In this document: positions 11,388 to 21,100 of the stretch, piece by piece
Layout of the letters: each line of letters begins with the position of its first letter
How positions within the stretch are numbered: position 1 is the first letter of the stretch
From: Chimonanthus salicifolius
Lineage: Eukaryota; Streptophyta; Magnoliopsida; Laurales; Calycanthaceae
DNA: 64,000 bases
Assembly: GCA_013350335.1 (NCBI GenBank)
Contig: CM023532.1
Span: forward strand, 93,065,383 to 93,129,382
Direction of reading: 5' to 3'
Position numbers and translations under genes: made by a program
The notes under the pieces: generated by a model
What the model was told of the DNA's origin: nothing
The model's database searches: none
What the model saw: only the letters and a program-made list of their open reading frames with translations

Positions 11388-12834
11388 TGTAACGCCTCGA
11401 CCTTTTCACCCTTCCAAAAATCAGAGTGTAAAAATTTCTTTAAAAAAAAGTAGAGCGAACAAGAGCGGGCGGCGTCACGACGCGAGCTAAGTCCGGATTA
11501 CCCAAGTCCGACCCTTAACTGGCCACCCATGTGTGCATGGACTAAACCCATGAAGGATAAACCACACATGGAACTAAGTTAAAACATGCGGAATAACAAT
11601 AACTAATTGCGGAACTAAACTGATGCGGAATATAATCAATCTTAAATTAACCATACACTCCTAGATAGCAAAGCACAAGTCATCCATTATAAACTACTTA
11701 TACCAAATCAAGGTTCATCAAGCAGTTACCAAACCATAGCAAAGTTTACTAGCTATTACATGACCATAAAAATGTAATTCAAAAGACAGTAATATAGAAA
11801 TCCCAATCATCATTCAAACACTTAAGCTTGGCTCCCCTCCAGGTCCACGACCTTCTCTTTCCCTTTTCCTTTTCCTGCATTATCCTCTAAGGATAGAATT
11901 AGAGCGTTAGATCAATGCACCCAGTAGGATTCCCGATTAGGGCTACCACATGGTCGGTATATAAAACATGCATATATCATAGTATATATGGTCATTAAAA
12001 ACAGATAAATCAATGCTATGTATGTATGCACATGTAATGAGTCTCTCCCATCACACATATACATAGCCATCACTTGACGAGACTCTCATCGTCAAGGTAA
12101 GTCACATTACTCTTTCATTTCATGTTGATGATATTCCTCCTGGCGAGACCCTCATCACCTAAGGAGGCCGATATGGCTCTCATCATCAAAGTATTTCTCC
12201 TGGTGGGACCCTCATCATTATAACATTTCTCCTGGCGGGAGCCTCATCGCCTAAGGAGGCCAATGTAATTCTTATCATCATGATACTACTCCTAGCGGGA
12301 CCCTCATCGCCTGAGGAGGCTTTCCATAATCATCATCCCATGTTCATGCATGAGATGCCAATGAATATATGAAGTACATAAATAAATCTCATGATTCAAA
12401 AACCAATTGAAACATAATAGTAATAACAACATATCTTATCAAATCATGATAAAACCAATCATCATAGTGGTCACAAGTAGGTAGGAAACCTACTTAAAAT
12501 TCGTTTAAGTATCCGTTCCTTCCAAGCGTCACCCGTTCACGACTAGCGTGTCGTCAAAGAGATCCGTCACCTTATTCACATAAACCATGAATCAACTTTA
12601 ATCCCATACTTCATTTGGATGGGGTTCGGCCATACAACATGGCCGAACCTCATCATCTAAGTTTGATCTCTATTTCCCATTTTTTGTCATTGTTTTAAAG
12701 TCCCCAAATCAAGTCCCTTGATTTAATAATTCCATCCATTAGCTTCATTAAAACAGCCCATTAAAATTAATATCCAAAAACATTTATAAGTGGGGTTCGG
12801 CCATACACATTGGCCGAACCTCACTTATTTACTT
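11388..12834 (-). mobile_element. minus-strand LTR, 3' half only
   Basis: The terminus TGTAACGCCTCGACC is at 11388. It has the conserved 'gcggcgtcacgacgcgag' end, the acceptor-like block near 11890, four CTCCTGGCGGGACCCTCAT stem-loop units (12130-12330) and two TTCGGCC hairpins (12625, 12795). Homology stops near 12834, where unassigned sequence begins. Confidence 0.8.
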
Positions 12835-13168
12835 GGGGTGGTACTAGTCTCATCAGACGTCGATCGACCGCCTTAGAGCTTGACTGAATCACCTATGAGG
12901 TGAAGGCATGTAGGCGAGGTAGACCGGATCACGTTGGACGTGGGTCTTCTGCTTGGTAAGTCATGAGGCCTAAGTCTTGCTAAGGGGTCGAGGTATATTT
13001 GTGACTTGATATGGTTGCCACAGTCTTATAGTGATCCATTTGAATGTTGTTCCTACGGATATTAATCATGGATAGATAATACTCATGGACAGAGTGATAC
13101 CAAGGATGGATTGTTTCCATGGATGGATTATACCCATAGGTGGGTTATATTCATGGATGGTTATTAAC
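12835..13168. other. unassigned stretch with degenerate 'catggatggattatac' repeats
   Basis: This stretch has no resemblance to the surrounding LTR blocks. The right half repeats words such as 'catggatggattatac' and 'gggttatattcatgg'. No ORF of note. The last about 38 bp recur at 13983-14021 on the far side of an LTR fragment. It may be decayed internal or LTR sequence of another element. Confidence 0.4.
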
Positions 13169-13982
13169 TGTAACGCCCGCCCCTTTTTCACTCGCTTTTC
13201 GAAAATCAGAGTCTATATATTTTTTTTTTGAAATGGAGAGTGAGAGAGGGCGCGGACGTCACGACGCGAGTTAAGCCCGAGCTTCTAAAGCCCGAGCCTT
13301 AACTGGCCAACCCCACGCATGCGAGGAACTAAGTCCACGGGAATGGTTCATGCGTAATAAGTAAGCTCGCGGAATATAATTACGTGCGGAACGTTATAAT
13401 AGAGACTACCCTACCGGTTTTAGATAGAAGGGAAGATACAACATTAAATTACCAAAATGCCCCTATGTTCATATGTATATCATAAAATATAATCGTCCAT
13501 AAGTAAAGTCCAAACCATCGTAAGAAATACAAATTATACAGTCCGACGACCTAAGTTACTCAAAATTACATTTCCAAAATATAAACTTAAATAAACTAAG
13601 AATGCGCTTCCCAAGCTCCTAATCTTGGCTCCTGTCATGTCCACCGTTTCCGCCATCCCCTGTGTCATCAGCTAGCGTAGAAGTAGGGCGTTAGTTAACG
13701 CGCCCAGTAGGACTTCGACTAGGGTAGTACATGGATTAGTGATAACACGCATACCGATATAATAAAATATAACAAAATAAGCATGTAATGAATGCTATGC
13801 CATGGGTGCCTATGTCATGTGTCCCACCCATCATCCGTATGATCATACAATGTATTGTCCTCATGTTTGCTTCTCGGTCGCCCCGACGGAGCATGAACTC
13901 CAGTTATAGCCCTCAGGCTATCCCCATGTCTGATTCTCGGTCGCCCCGACGGAGCATGGACTCCGGTTATAGCCCTCAGGCT
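13169..13982 (-). mobile_element. minus-strand LTR fragment (terminal 0.8 kb)
   Basis: The terminus TGTAACGCCCGCCCC is at 13169, followed by the conserved 'cgtcacgacgcgagttaag' end and the acceptor-like CTACGCTAG block (near 13670). A direct duplication of about 64 bp follows (13867-13982). Each copy has 'ctcggtcgccccgacggagc' and a perfect TATAGCC/GGCTATA or near-perfect stem with loop CTCA. The rest of the LTR is missing. A 38-bp direct repeat flanks the fragment. Confidence 0.7.
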
Positions 13983-14090
13983 ATACCCATAGAAGGGTTA
14001 TATTCATGGATGATTATTAAACAGGGATAAATGACATATTGACCTAATGATTGGGACATGTTTCGATTTACATCCCATGTTTTAAGAAAT
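13983..14090. other. unassigned, contains second copy of flanking 38-bp repeat
   Basis: It begins with TATACCCATAG and 'gggttatattcatggatg' words nearly identical to 13122-13168. The remainder to 14090 is unassigned and grades into decayed pol sequence. Confidence 0.4.
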
Positions 14091-14740
14091 GGGTGTTGGT
14101 CGTATTACCACTTGCATCACCAGAAAAGTTGATATTGAGAGGTACTCAATATCGTAGAAGTTTGGGAACAAAAGTTGTTAGTCACATAATGACATATGTG
14201 CAAATGAAGATCTGTAAAATTTTGGAGACGTATTTAACGAGAAAGATAAGAGTCTAGTGAAACTTGAATGGGAAGCTATGGGCGACAGTCGAGTTAGACT
14301 GATCACCTAACTCTGTAGTTAGCTGATGGAATTTCAGGAGAGTGCAACTAGAAACCTAGTTAAAATGGAATCAGAAAAAGCTTTGAGCATAGGCTCGTGT
14401 TGACAGACTACCTCACACAGAGAGTAGATGAAAGAACATATTGAGCAGGTACGTATGGAAAATAGTATGAGAGAAGGTAAAGTGAAATAGAGTAGATTGA
14501 TCTATATGAGATCACAAATGGCTCACGAGAAAAATATATAACAAGAGACAGAATAAAAGGTGTTACGGAACCGAGTGATTCAATTTGTCAAAGTGGTGTG
14601 GACCGACATGGTAATGAAGAAGTCACTTGGGAACTTGAAATTGGAAATAAGAATAGCACACTCTGAGATATGCATGTAATCATTTAGAACCTTGCTTTGC
14701 TCGATTTTCGGGACGATTTTTTTAAAAAAGAGGGTTATAT
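14091..14740 (+). pseudogene. decayed pol 3' end with 3' UTR and polypurine tract
   Basis: From about 14540 the sequence follows the chromodomain end of pol at 24340-24465, including 'gtgattcaatttgtcaaagtgg' and 'gaagtcacttgggaacttga'. Then come the conserved TTTTCGGGACGA and the purine tract AAAAAAGAGGG (14724-14734). Between 14091 and 14540 only patchy similarity to integrase and the linker region remains, with many indels. No reading frame survives. It belongs to the element whose 3' LTR starts at 14741. Confidence 0.7.
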
Positions 14741-15432
14741 TTTAACACCCCAATTTCTCAATAAGATGAATATTTACGAAAATGCCCTTAGATTGGTGAA
14801 TTCAATAAATGTGATTGTAAATAAGGAAATGGTGGGGGCCCATTGCTCAAATTATGGCCCTATGAATATATTATATGGGTCAAATTATCATGAATGGGTA
14901 ATGAACATCAAATTGGGTCAATATGGTTAATTGGGTCAAAGGACCCAATTGGGACCAATGGGTCATAATGGACTTGTTTGACCATTGGTTGAGCCCAAAT
15001 TAAAGGGGGTTAAGCTGAATTGATTGTAAATTATGTGAAGCATAAATGGGTAGGCTTGATGCACATGTGAAAACCTAATGCAAATGGCTAAAACAACCCA
15101 TAAATGGGTCATGGCGTCAAAACGGGTCAACAAGCTAAATGGGGACCCAATGGGTCGGGTTGACCATGTTGACCATGGCTGACCGTGTGGGCCCTCAAAT
15201 GAGCTCAATGGTGAGTTAAATCAGGTTGAGTGGGACTGAATTGAGTTGGTTTTGAATTAAGAAATGAGTTGACTCATGTGCATTAAATGAAATGCATTAA
15301 GTGTAGTGAGTTGGGTGAGTTGAGTTGGAAATCTAAGGGGCCTTGAGTTTAAGTGAGTCAAGTAGTATATGAATGGTTTCTTAATCTTAAACACACACTA
15401 CTCCACACGTTGGAGGGCCGCAAGAGAGAGGG

Positions 15433-15452
15433 AGGGGGGGGGGGGGGGGGAG
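15433..15452 (+). repeat. poly-G run
   Basis: A G run of about 18-19 bases follows 'gagagaggga' within the LTR U3/leader. It is a slippage-prone tract whose length may be an assembly estimate. Confidence 0.8.
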
Positions 15453-16057
15453 TTGTGTGTTGTGTTTCATCTCAATGATGAAACCCCCACCTAGGTATTA
15501 ATGAGGAACCATGGGGAGTTGGACGATCACATTGTACTTGGACAAGGTTGCAGCTGATTGGACTTGGAACCTTGAGGGTTTCCAATCTTAGATGGAAACC
15601 CAAGGGTCACAACAGTTGGTTGGGTTTCATCTCAAGGATGAAACCCCCCCAAAGGTAATAAATGAAAGACATGATGGGGAGGGGAGTTCCCAAGGGGGTG
15701 CCACCAAGGGTCACCACCTTTGGTTAACTCCCAACACTTAAGCACATCCATCTTATCTCTCTCTCTCTCCTTTGATCATTCTTTCACCTTCCGAGAGACA
15801 AAACCGTGGCTGCTGGTTCTCTCCCACAAATCACTCATTTGGCGGATCACACCACCAACGTTAGTGGACTTAGAACAAAGAAGTTGCACGTCAAAGTGGT
15901 GATCATTCACATGAAGGCTGAAATTCTATTTTTCTCTCAATCAAAACCTCATTTGGTTGAATCACTCCAAGGGATTCCAGCAAGGTCAATCTCATGCATG
16001 GCATGGGGTGATGATTATGGATTACCTTGACTTGAGAGTCCCAATGAAAGAACACTG

Positions 16058-16330
16058 TGAAACAACTCAATGATGAAGTGTCTTTCCACATGAAATGACG
16101 ATTACTGTGGATTACCTCATCGTGTGAGTCCCAATGAAAGAACACTGTGAAACAACTCAATGATGAATTGTCTTTCAACAGGAAATGAGGATTATCTTAT
16201 CGTGTGAGTCCCAATGAAAAAACACTGTGAAACAACTCAATGATGAAGTGTCTTTCCACAGGAAATGAGGATTACTGTGGATTACCTTATCGTGTGAGTC
16301 CCAATGAAAGAACACTGTGAAAGAACTTGA
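16058..16330 (+). repeat. 90-bp tandem repeat, about 3-4 copies
   Basis: The unit contains 'tgaaacaactcaatgatgaa', 'aggaaatgaggattactg' and 'gtgagtcccaatgaaag'. Successive unit starts fall near 16058, 16148, 16228 and 16318; one unit is 10 bp short. The same 90-bp unit is present in four even copies at 58681-59040. Confidence 0.85.
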
Positions 16331-16971
16331 TGGCTATGTATACTGGTAATGGGTGGGACTCATTACATATGCACTTACATACATAGCATTGTTTTCAGAT
16401 GTTTTATTGATAATCATGTACTATGATATATATGCATGTTTTATATGCTAACCATGTGGTAGCCCTGATCGGAAACCTACTGGGCACGTTGATCTAACGC
16501 CCTAATTCTATCCTTAGAGGATAATGCAGGAACAAGGAAGGGGAAAGAGAAGGTTGAGGACCAAGAGGGGAGCCAACCTTAAGAGCTTGTTGTTGGAATG
16601 ATTTTTATAATTTACTGTTATTCGGATTTCGTTTATGGACATGTAATAAGTTGATACCTTTGCTATGGTTTGTTTATGATATTGACAATGGATGGTTGGA
16701 TAAGTTATTTTAATAATTGAGAATTGTACTTGCTATCTTTTCAGTTCAATTCCGCAGTTAGTCTAGTTTATTCTTCATAGCTTGTTTAGTTCCATGTGTG
16801 GTTTGTTATCGTGGGTTTAGTCCATGCACACATGGGTGGCCAGTTAAGGGTCCGACTTAGGAAGTCCAAACTTAGCTCGCGTCAAGACGCCGCCCGCTCT
16901 CTTCCGATGTTATTCTGTTATTATTCAAAAAAAAAATAGACTGATTTCTCGGAGAGGGCAGGGCGTTTACA

Positions 16972-18636
16972 TTATGCTTTTAATTTAAGAATTACCTATT
17001 CTTAGTGATGGATTTAGTGTTAAGTTGATCAACCATGATATAAGATGGAAATTGGGGACGAAAATCAGATTGGTGAGGTTCGGCCATGTAGTATGGCCGA
17101 ACCCCACTAATGGTCATTGGTGGCCTTAGTGTGTAGCTAATTATGTGATTAAAGATGTGTGAAAGAATGATTTAAAGGATCAAATAAAGATGGTGAGGCT
17201 CGGCCATGTGTATGGCCGAACCCCACCAAGGTGGCTCAGTTAAGGTTATTGATGTTTAAGGAAAATGTTAGTCTCAATGGCATAATGGTAATTATGGATG
17301 AAATGATCAAAGATGGAATGATCATGGGATTGGATGTATGGACCCAAACCAAAATGGTATGGTTCGGCCATGTTTTATGGCCAGACCCTACCAAGGTATT
17401 TTTGTGGTATATGATGTTTAATAAGGATTAAATAAAAGAGAGACCAAATTGTAAATAGGTGAGGTTCGGCCATGGGGTATGGCCGAACCCCACATAGTGC
17501 ATTTTTGGGACTTAGACCAAGTTGGAATTGCATGGACGAACGTTTGATTTGCTGCTATGTAAATAAGGTATCAAGACTTGCGTGAACGGCGTACGATCGT
17601 GAACGGGTGACGATTAAGAAAGATCGAACACTGAAGTGAATCTTCAGTAGGTTTCCTACCTACTTGTGACCACAGTTTTATCTTGGTTTTTATGAGACTC
17701 ATGTTTATTTTATTGGTATTGAATGATGGATATTCTTTACATGTTTTATATATACATTGGCATCTCATGCATGGACATGGGATGATGATTGTGGAAACCG
17801 GAGCTCACACTCCGTCAGTATGCCCGTGATGCAATTGTGGGGCCTCCTTAGGCGATGAGGGTCCCGCCAGAAGGATTATCTGTCGGTTATGGACACCGGA
17901 GCCCACACTCCGTCAGAATGCCCGTGATGCAACTGTGGGACCTCCTTAGGCGGTGAGAGTCCCTCCAGGAAGATTAATATGTTGATATAAGACACGTCAA
18001 GTGATGACTATATGTGTGATGGGGTGGGGCTCATTACATTTGCATACATACATAGCATGGTTTTATATGTTTTTGATAATCATATATTTGATATATGCAT
18101 GATTTATAATCTAACCATGTGGTAACCTTGATCGGAAAACCTACTGGGCGTGTTGATCTAACGCTCTAATTCTATCCTCAGAGGAGAATGTAGGAACAAG
18201 GAAAGGGAAAGAGAAGGTTGATGACCAGGAGGGGAGCCAAGCGTAAATGCTTGAATGCTGGATTGTATTTATAGTTGTTGTTATTTGAATACATTTTTAT
18301 GGACATGTAATAATGTAGTTATTTGCTATGGTTTAAGAATGCCTTGATGAATCTTAATTTGGTTTAAGTAATCTGAAAAGAATGACTTATACTTGCTATC
18401 TAATCAGTTTATTCCGCAGTTAGTCTAGTTTTTCCGTATGACATTGTTTAGTTCCATGTGTGGTTTGTTATCGTGGGCTTAGTCCATGCACACATGGGTG
18501 GCTAGTTAAAGGTTGGACTTAGGTAGTCCATACTTAGCTCGCGTCGTGACGCCATCCGCTCTCTTCCGATGTTATTCTATTGTTATTTAAAAAAAAAAAA
18601 TTACTCTGATTTTCTCAGAGAGGGCGGGGCGTTACA
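16972..18636 (+). mobile_element. 5' LTR remnant of the Tekay-type element
   Basis: It corresponds to the last 1670 bp of the 3' LTR. It holds four TTCGGCC hairpins (17076, 17190, 17362, 17463), two CTCCTTAGGCG stem-loops, an intact acceptor-like TTCTATCCTCAG ending at 18181, and the terminus GGGCGGGGCGTTACA. In the 3' LTR the acceptor reads AAG instead of CAG. Confidence 0.9.
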
Positions 18637-18638
18637 GT

Positions 18639-18650
18639 TGGTATCAGAGC
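18639..18650 (+). other. primer binding site for Met-tRNA
   Basis: TGGTATCAGAGC begins two bases after the 5' LTR end (18636). This is the common plant initiator-Met tRNA primer site and sets the LTR boundary and the element's orientation. Confidence 0.92.
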
Positions 18651-19081
18651 GAAACGGGAAGTTGAATCATCGAAGTAAGATTAAGACGGTTTCATGTCTC
18701 ACTGACAGATAAGAATCCCAATTGACCGACTCTTCGGAGTCCGCTGACTAGGGGCCGGATTAATTTACTTCGAGTGACTCAGACTGAACAATCAATCTGG
18801 GAACGACAATGAAAGATAGCAAAGTAAAGTACAGTCATCATAACTAGACATATCAAACATAGTAAAGTAGGATGCACTCCCCTGATATCTCCACACTGAG
18901 AAACAAACAACAGGAATTTAGAGATTTCCCCAGGAACAAAAGAAAACAAAGTGTGAAGATTTGGCAATCTCCCCAAACAAAGCACATGAGATTATACATG
19001 AAAAATCCCCCAAAACCAAGACTGGTTCTTTATTGGAACGGTTGTTGTTGATTTATATGTTTTATATGTTGTGGCACAGAT
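18651..19081 (+). other. leader between PBS and ORF0
   Basis: Non-coding leader, matched by the minus-strand copy at 1145-1575. The ORF-like stretch on the opposite strand (18779-18985) is not conserved and is considered a shadow. Confidence 0.7.
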
Positions 19082-19618
19082 ATGTAAAGTAACGTGGAAT
19101 ATACAGAGTTATGGGATAAAAGGACACCTAGTTGTCCAATAGATTTGGTGTCAGCTTCCAACAATACCAGCATGGAAGTCAACATGGACCTTCAGGAGGG
19201 ACCTCCCAAGGAAGATGACGTGGACCTAGCACTTGTCCCAGAGGATCTGATGGAAGACATTCCTTGGATAATGGAACCTCCCGAGGAAGATGAAGAGGAT
19301 CTAGCACCTTTACCGGAGGATCCTATGGAAGATGTTCCTGTAAAAATGGAATCGCTTGGGGAGATAGATCCCTAAGATACGTGTGAGTTGTGCAACCAAG
19401 ACGGGCACAACTGTAGGTATTGTCCTCACCCTCTAGGCATTGCCTGCCCGGCTTGTGGACTACATGGCCACGGAGAGGCAAGGACTAATTGTCCTTATAT
19501 TGGAGGACCAGGGGTAATACCCTGCGTGACATGTGGAGTACTGGGACACATAGCGATGACATGTCCTGATAATCGCTTTAGGTTCGCTGATGATGCAAAA
19601 TCTTCCACGGAAGATTAG
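19082..19618 (+). pseudogene. ORF0: extra leader ORF, acidic N-terminal part and three zinc knuckles
   Basis: A 178-codon frame from ATG 19082 is interrupted by TAA at codon 2 (19085) and TAA at 19373; everything else is in one frame. The N-terminal ~95 residues are acidic, with two repeats of a LxPEDxMED-type motif. The C-terminal part holds three Cys/His clusters: CELC...H...C and CVTC...H...C, both CX2CX4HX4C, and between them CPAC...H...C with CX2CX4HX6C. Such knuckles bind nucleic acid in retroviral nucleocapsids. Gag follows as a separate ORF with its own knuckle. A second copy (1020-1144) keeps the frame. I do not recognise this ORF from described Tekay elements. It could be a captured gag or host CCHC domain. 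Confidence 0.6.
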
Positions 19619-19834
19619 GTTAAAAGGTAGAAAAGAGAGACAGGGAAAGGGGAATATTTTGTAAGGGTGCATTTTGTTATTCTAAGGGTTTGTTTTACCC
19701 TATCAACCCTTGTACAAAGATGAATTATGAATATATATAAAGTTTGCCATTTTATGATTCTACGAGGATTGCTAGTATTAAATGTATGTTGTGAAGAAAA
19801 CTAAGCCAATAATGTTTTCATGAATTAGGGAAAG
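19619..19834 (+). other. spacer between ORF0 and gag
   Basis: A 216-bp AT-rich spacer with no ORF. It contains 'atgaatatatataaagtttgcc' (TATATATAAAG, about 19729-19739), which resembles a TATA box and could serve an internal start upstream of gag. It may equally be chance in AT-rich DNA. Confidence 0.35.
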
Positions 19835-21100
19835 ATGGCACCACAGAAAAGGATCCCAAAGAATCAGAAGGGAAAGGAGAAAGTGTTGCAAATTGGATTA
19901 GGCGAAGGGGCTTCAAAAAGGAAGACCCGACAAGACAATCAAGGAAAGGAAAAAGTGATATCCTTCATTCCACATGAAGAGGAGTTATCTCAAATTATAA
20001 AGGAGAAAATGGCACGTGACAAAGGTGAGGAAGAACCTCAGAATGGGTCGGAGAAATCACTTTATGATAAGGAGGAAGAGGGGAACAACAACAGCGGCGT
20101 ACAAACACCAATACCATATGTGCCGCCCGAACTACAAAGCTTGGTACAAGCTGTAGTTACTTCCGTCCTCCAACAACATCTGAATGGAGGTGGAAGCACT
20201 AGTGAGGCCAATGACCGGAATATGGTCAGGGACTTCCAACAACAGCGGCCACCTTATTTCAAGGGGAGAGAGGGGCCTGTAGGAGTGGAGAACTGGCTAA
20301 AGAAAATCTCCCAGATATTGACTCTGCTTAGCATCAAGAGTCACGCCCACAAGATTCTATTGGCCACGTCACAGCTGATAGATGACGCTGGTAAGTGGTG
20401 GGAAGTAGTGGAGAAACAACGGGCGCTTGTGCCAGAAAGGGAGAGAACTGAAATGACCTAGGAGCAATTCTCAGCGATGTTCCTGGAAAACTATTTCTCG
20501 AAGGAGGAGAGGGAACGATAGACTCAAGCAGTTTTGTCATTGGTGCAGGGCTCCATGACAGTAGCTGAGTATCATCGGGAGTTCTTGAGCTTATCATGTT
20601 ATGCGTTCTACGTTGTGGACATGGAGTATCGGAAGGCTCGCAAGTTCGAGCATGGGTTGCAGCCAAACATTAGGGCCAGAGTGGCCGTGTTCAAAGCGGC
20701 TAAGCTGGCGGAAGTGGTCAGCAAAGCTACCATTGTTGAGCAAGAATATGATGAGTTCACACAAGTGGACAACCGTCGAGCACCGAGTGGGAGGGGTACT
20801 TATCAACCCAACAAGAAGTTCCGACCGAACTTCAGCAGACCCTCGCCATCTGTTGGATCTACTGGGGGCTTTCGTCCCAATCAGGCCTCCCAATCTGTAG
20901 CAGTCACTCAGGCTTCTAGAGGAGTGAGCACCTGCTATCACTGTGATCAGCCAGGTCACTTTAAGAAAGATTGTCCAAAACTCAACAGGCTTTCACACTC
21001 TAGAGGATCGTCTCGTCCACCAGTCAGACCGGTTAACTCCAGAGGAGGCAGGACATATAATCGGGCGAGACAGGCGCCCAACCCTACTGGAGCTGGATGA
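19835..21100 (+). pseudogene. gag: gag, broken by nonsense codons
   Basis: ATG 19835 opens gag. A lysine-rich acidic/basic N-terminal stretch is followed by a retrotransposon gag capsid domain (about 20270-20760, with ENWLKK, GKWWE and FLSLSCYA landmarks). A CCHC knuckle CYHC...GH...C lies at 20933-20974 in a basic, proline-rich tail. The frame is interrupted by TAG at 20459 and TAG at 20519, and a TGA at 21098 separates it from pol in the same frame. The TGA position is where gag and pol would otherwise be one polyprotein, as is usual in this clade, so the stop is probably also a mutation. Gag would form the virus-like particle and package element RNA. Confidence 0.88.

Larger units (their letters stand above)
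14741..16971 (+). mobile_element. LTR without hairpin array (2231 bp), nested in the next element's 5' LTR
   Basis: It starts TTTAACACCCC (variant of TGTAACACC) straight after a PPT, and ends 'ggcagggcgtTTACA' at 16971. Its U3 is close to that at 24528. It lacks the whole GGTTCGGCC block and passes from a purine/pyrimidine-rich leader to 'tctcatgcatggcatgggg' near 15990. It keeps the 90-bp tandem units, the acceptor-like TTCTATCCTTAG (about 16516) and the conserved end. The flanking 3' sequence (ttatgctttt) joins in register with 26439 in the downstream 3' LTR, showing insertion into an LTR. Confidence 0.75.

Noticed and set aside
13788..14030. 80-codon plus-strand ORF with repeated RSPRRSM peptides
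   Set aside because: It is generated by the 64-bp duplication in an LTR fragment and lacks any coding support.
15990..16530. Array-free LTR 14741-16971 as a reverse-transcribed spliced RNA
   Set aside because: It still contains the late part of the predicted intron, including tandem units and the acceptor block, so the missing segment does not match the predicted splice junctions.
14741..18636. A single 3.9 kb 5' LTR shared by two tandem elements
   Set aside because: An LTR terminus occurs at 16971, and 16972-18636 aligns in register with 26439-28108. This is therefore an LTR nested in an LTR rather than one shared LTR.
19729..19739. TATATATAAAG as a definite gag promoter
   Set aside because: A plausible match, but AT-rich spacer DNA often gives such words and there is no second copy here to test conservation.
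20334..20959. Minus-strand ORFs of 110 and 121 codons
   Set aside because: They are shadows of gag, which has clear capsid and zinc-knuckle landmarks on the plus strand.
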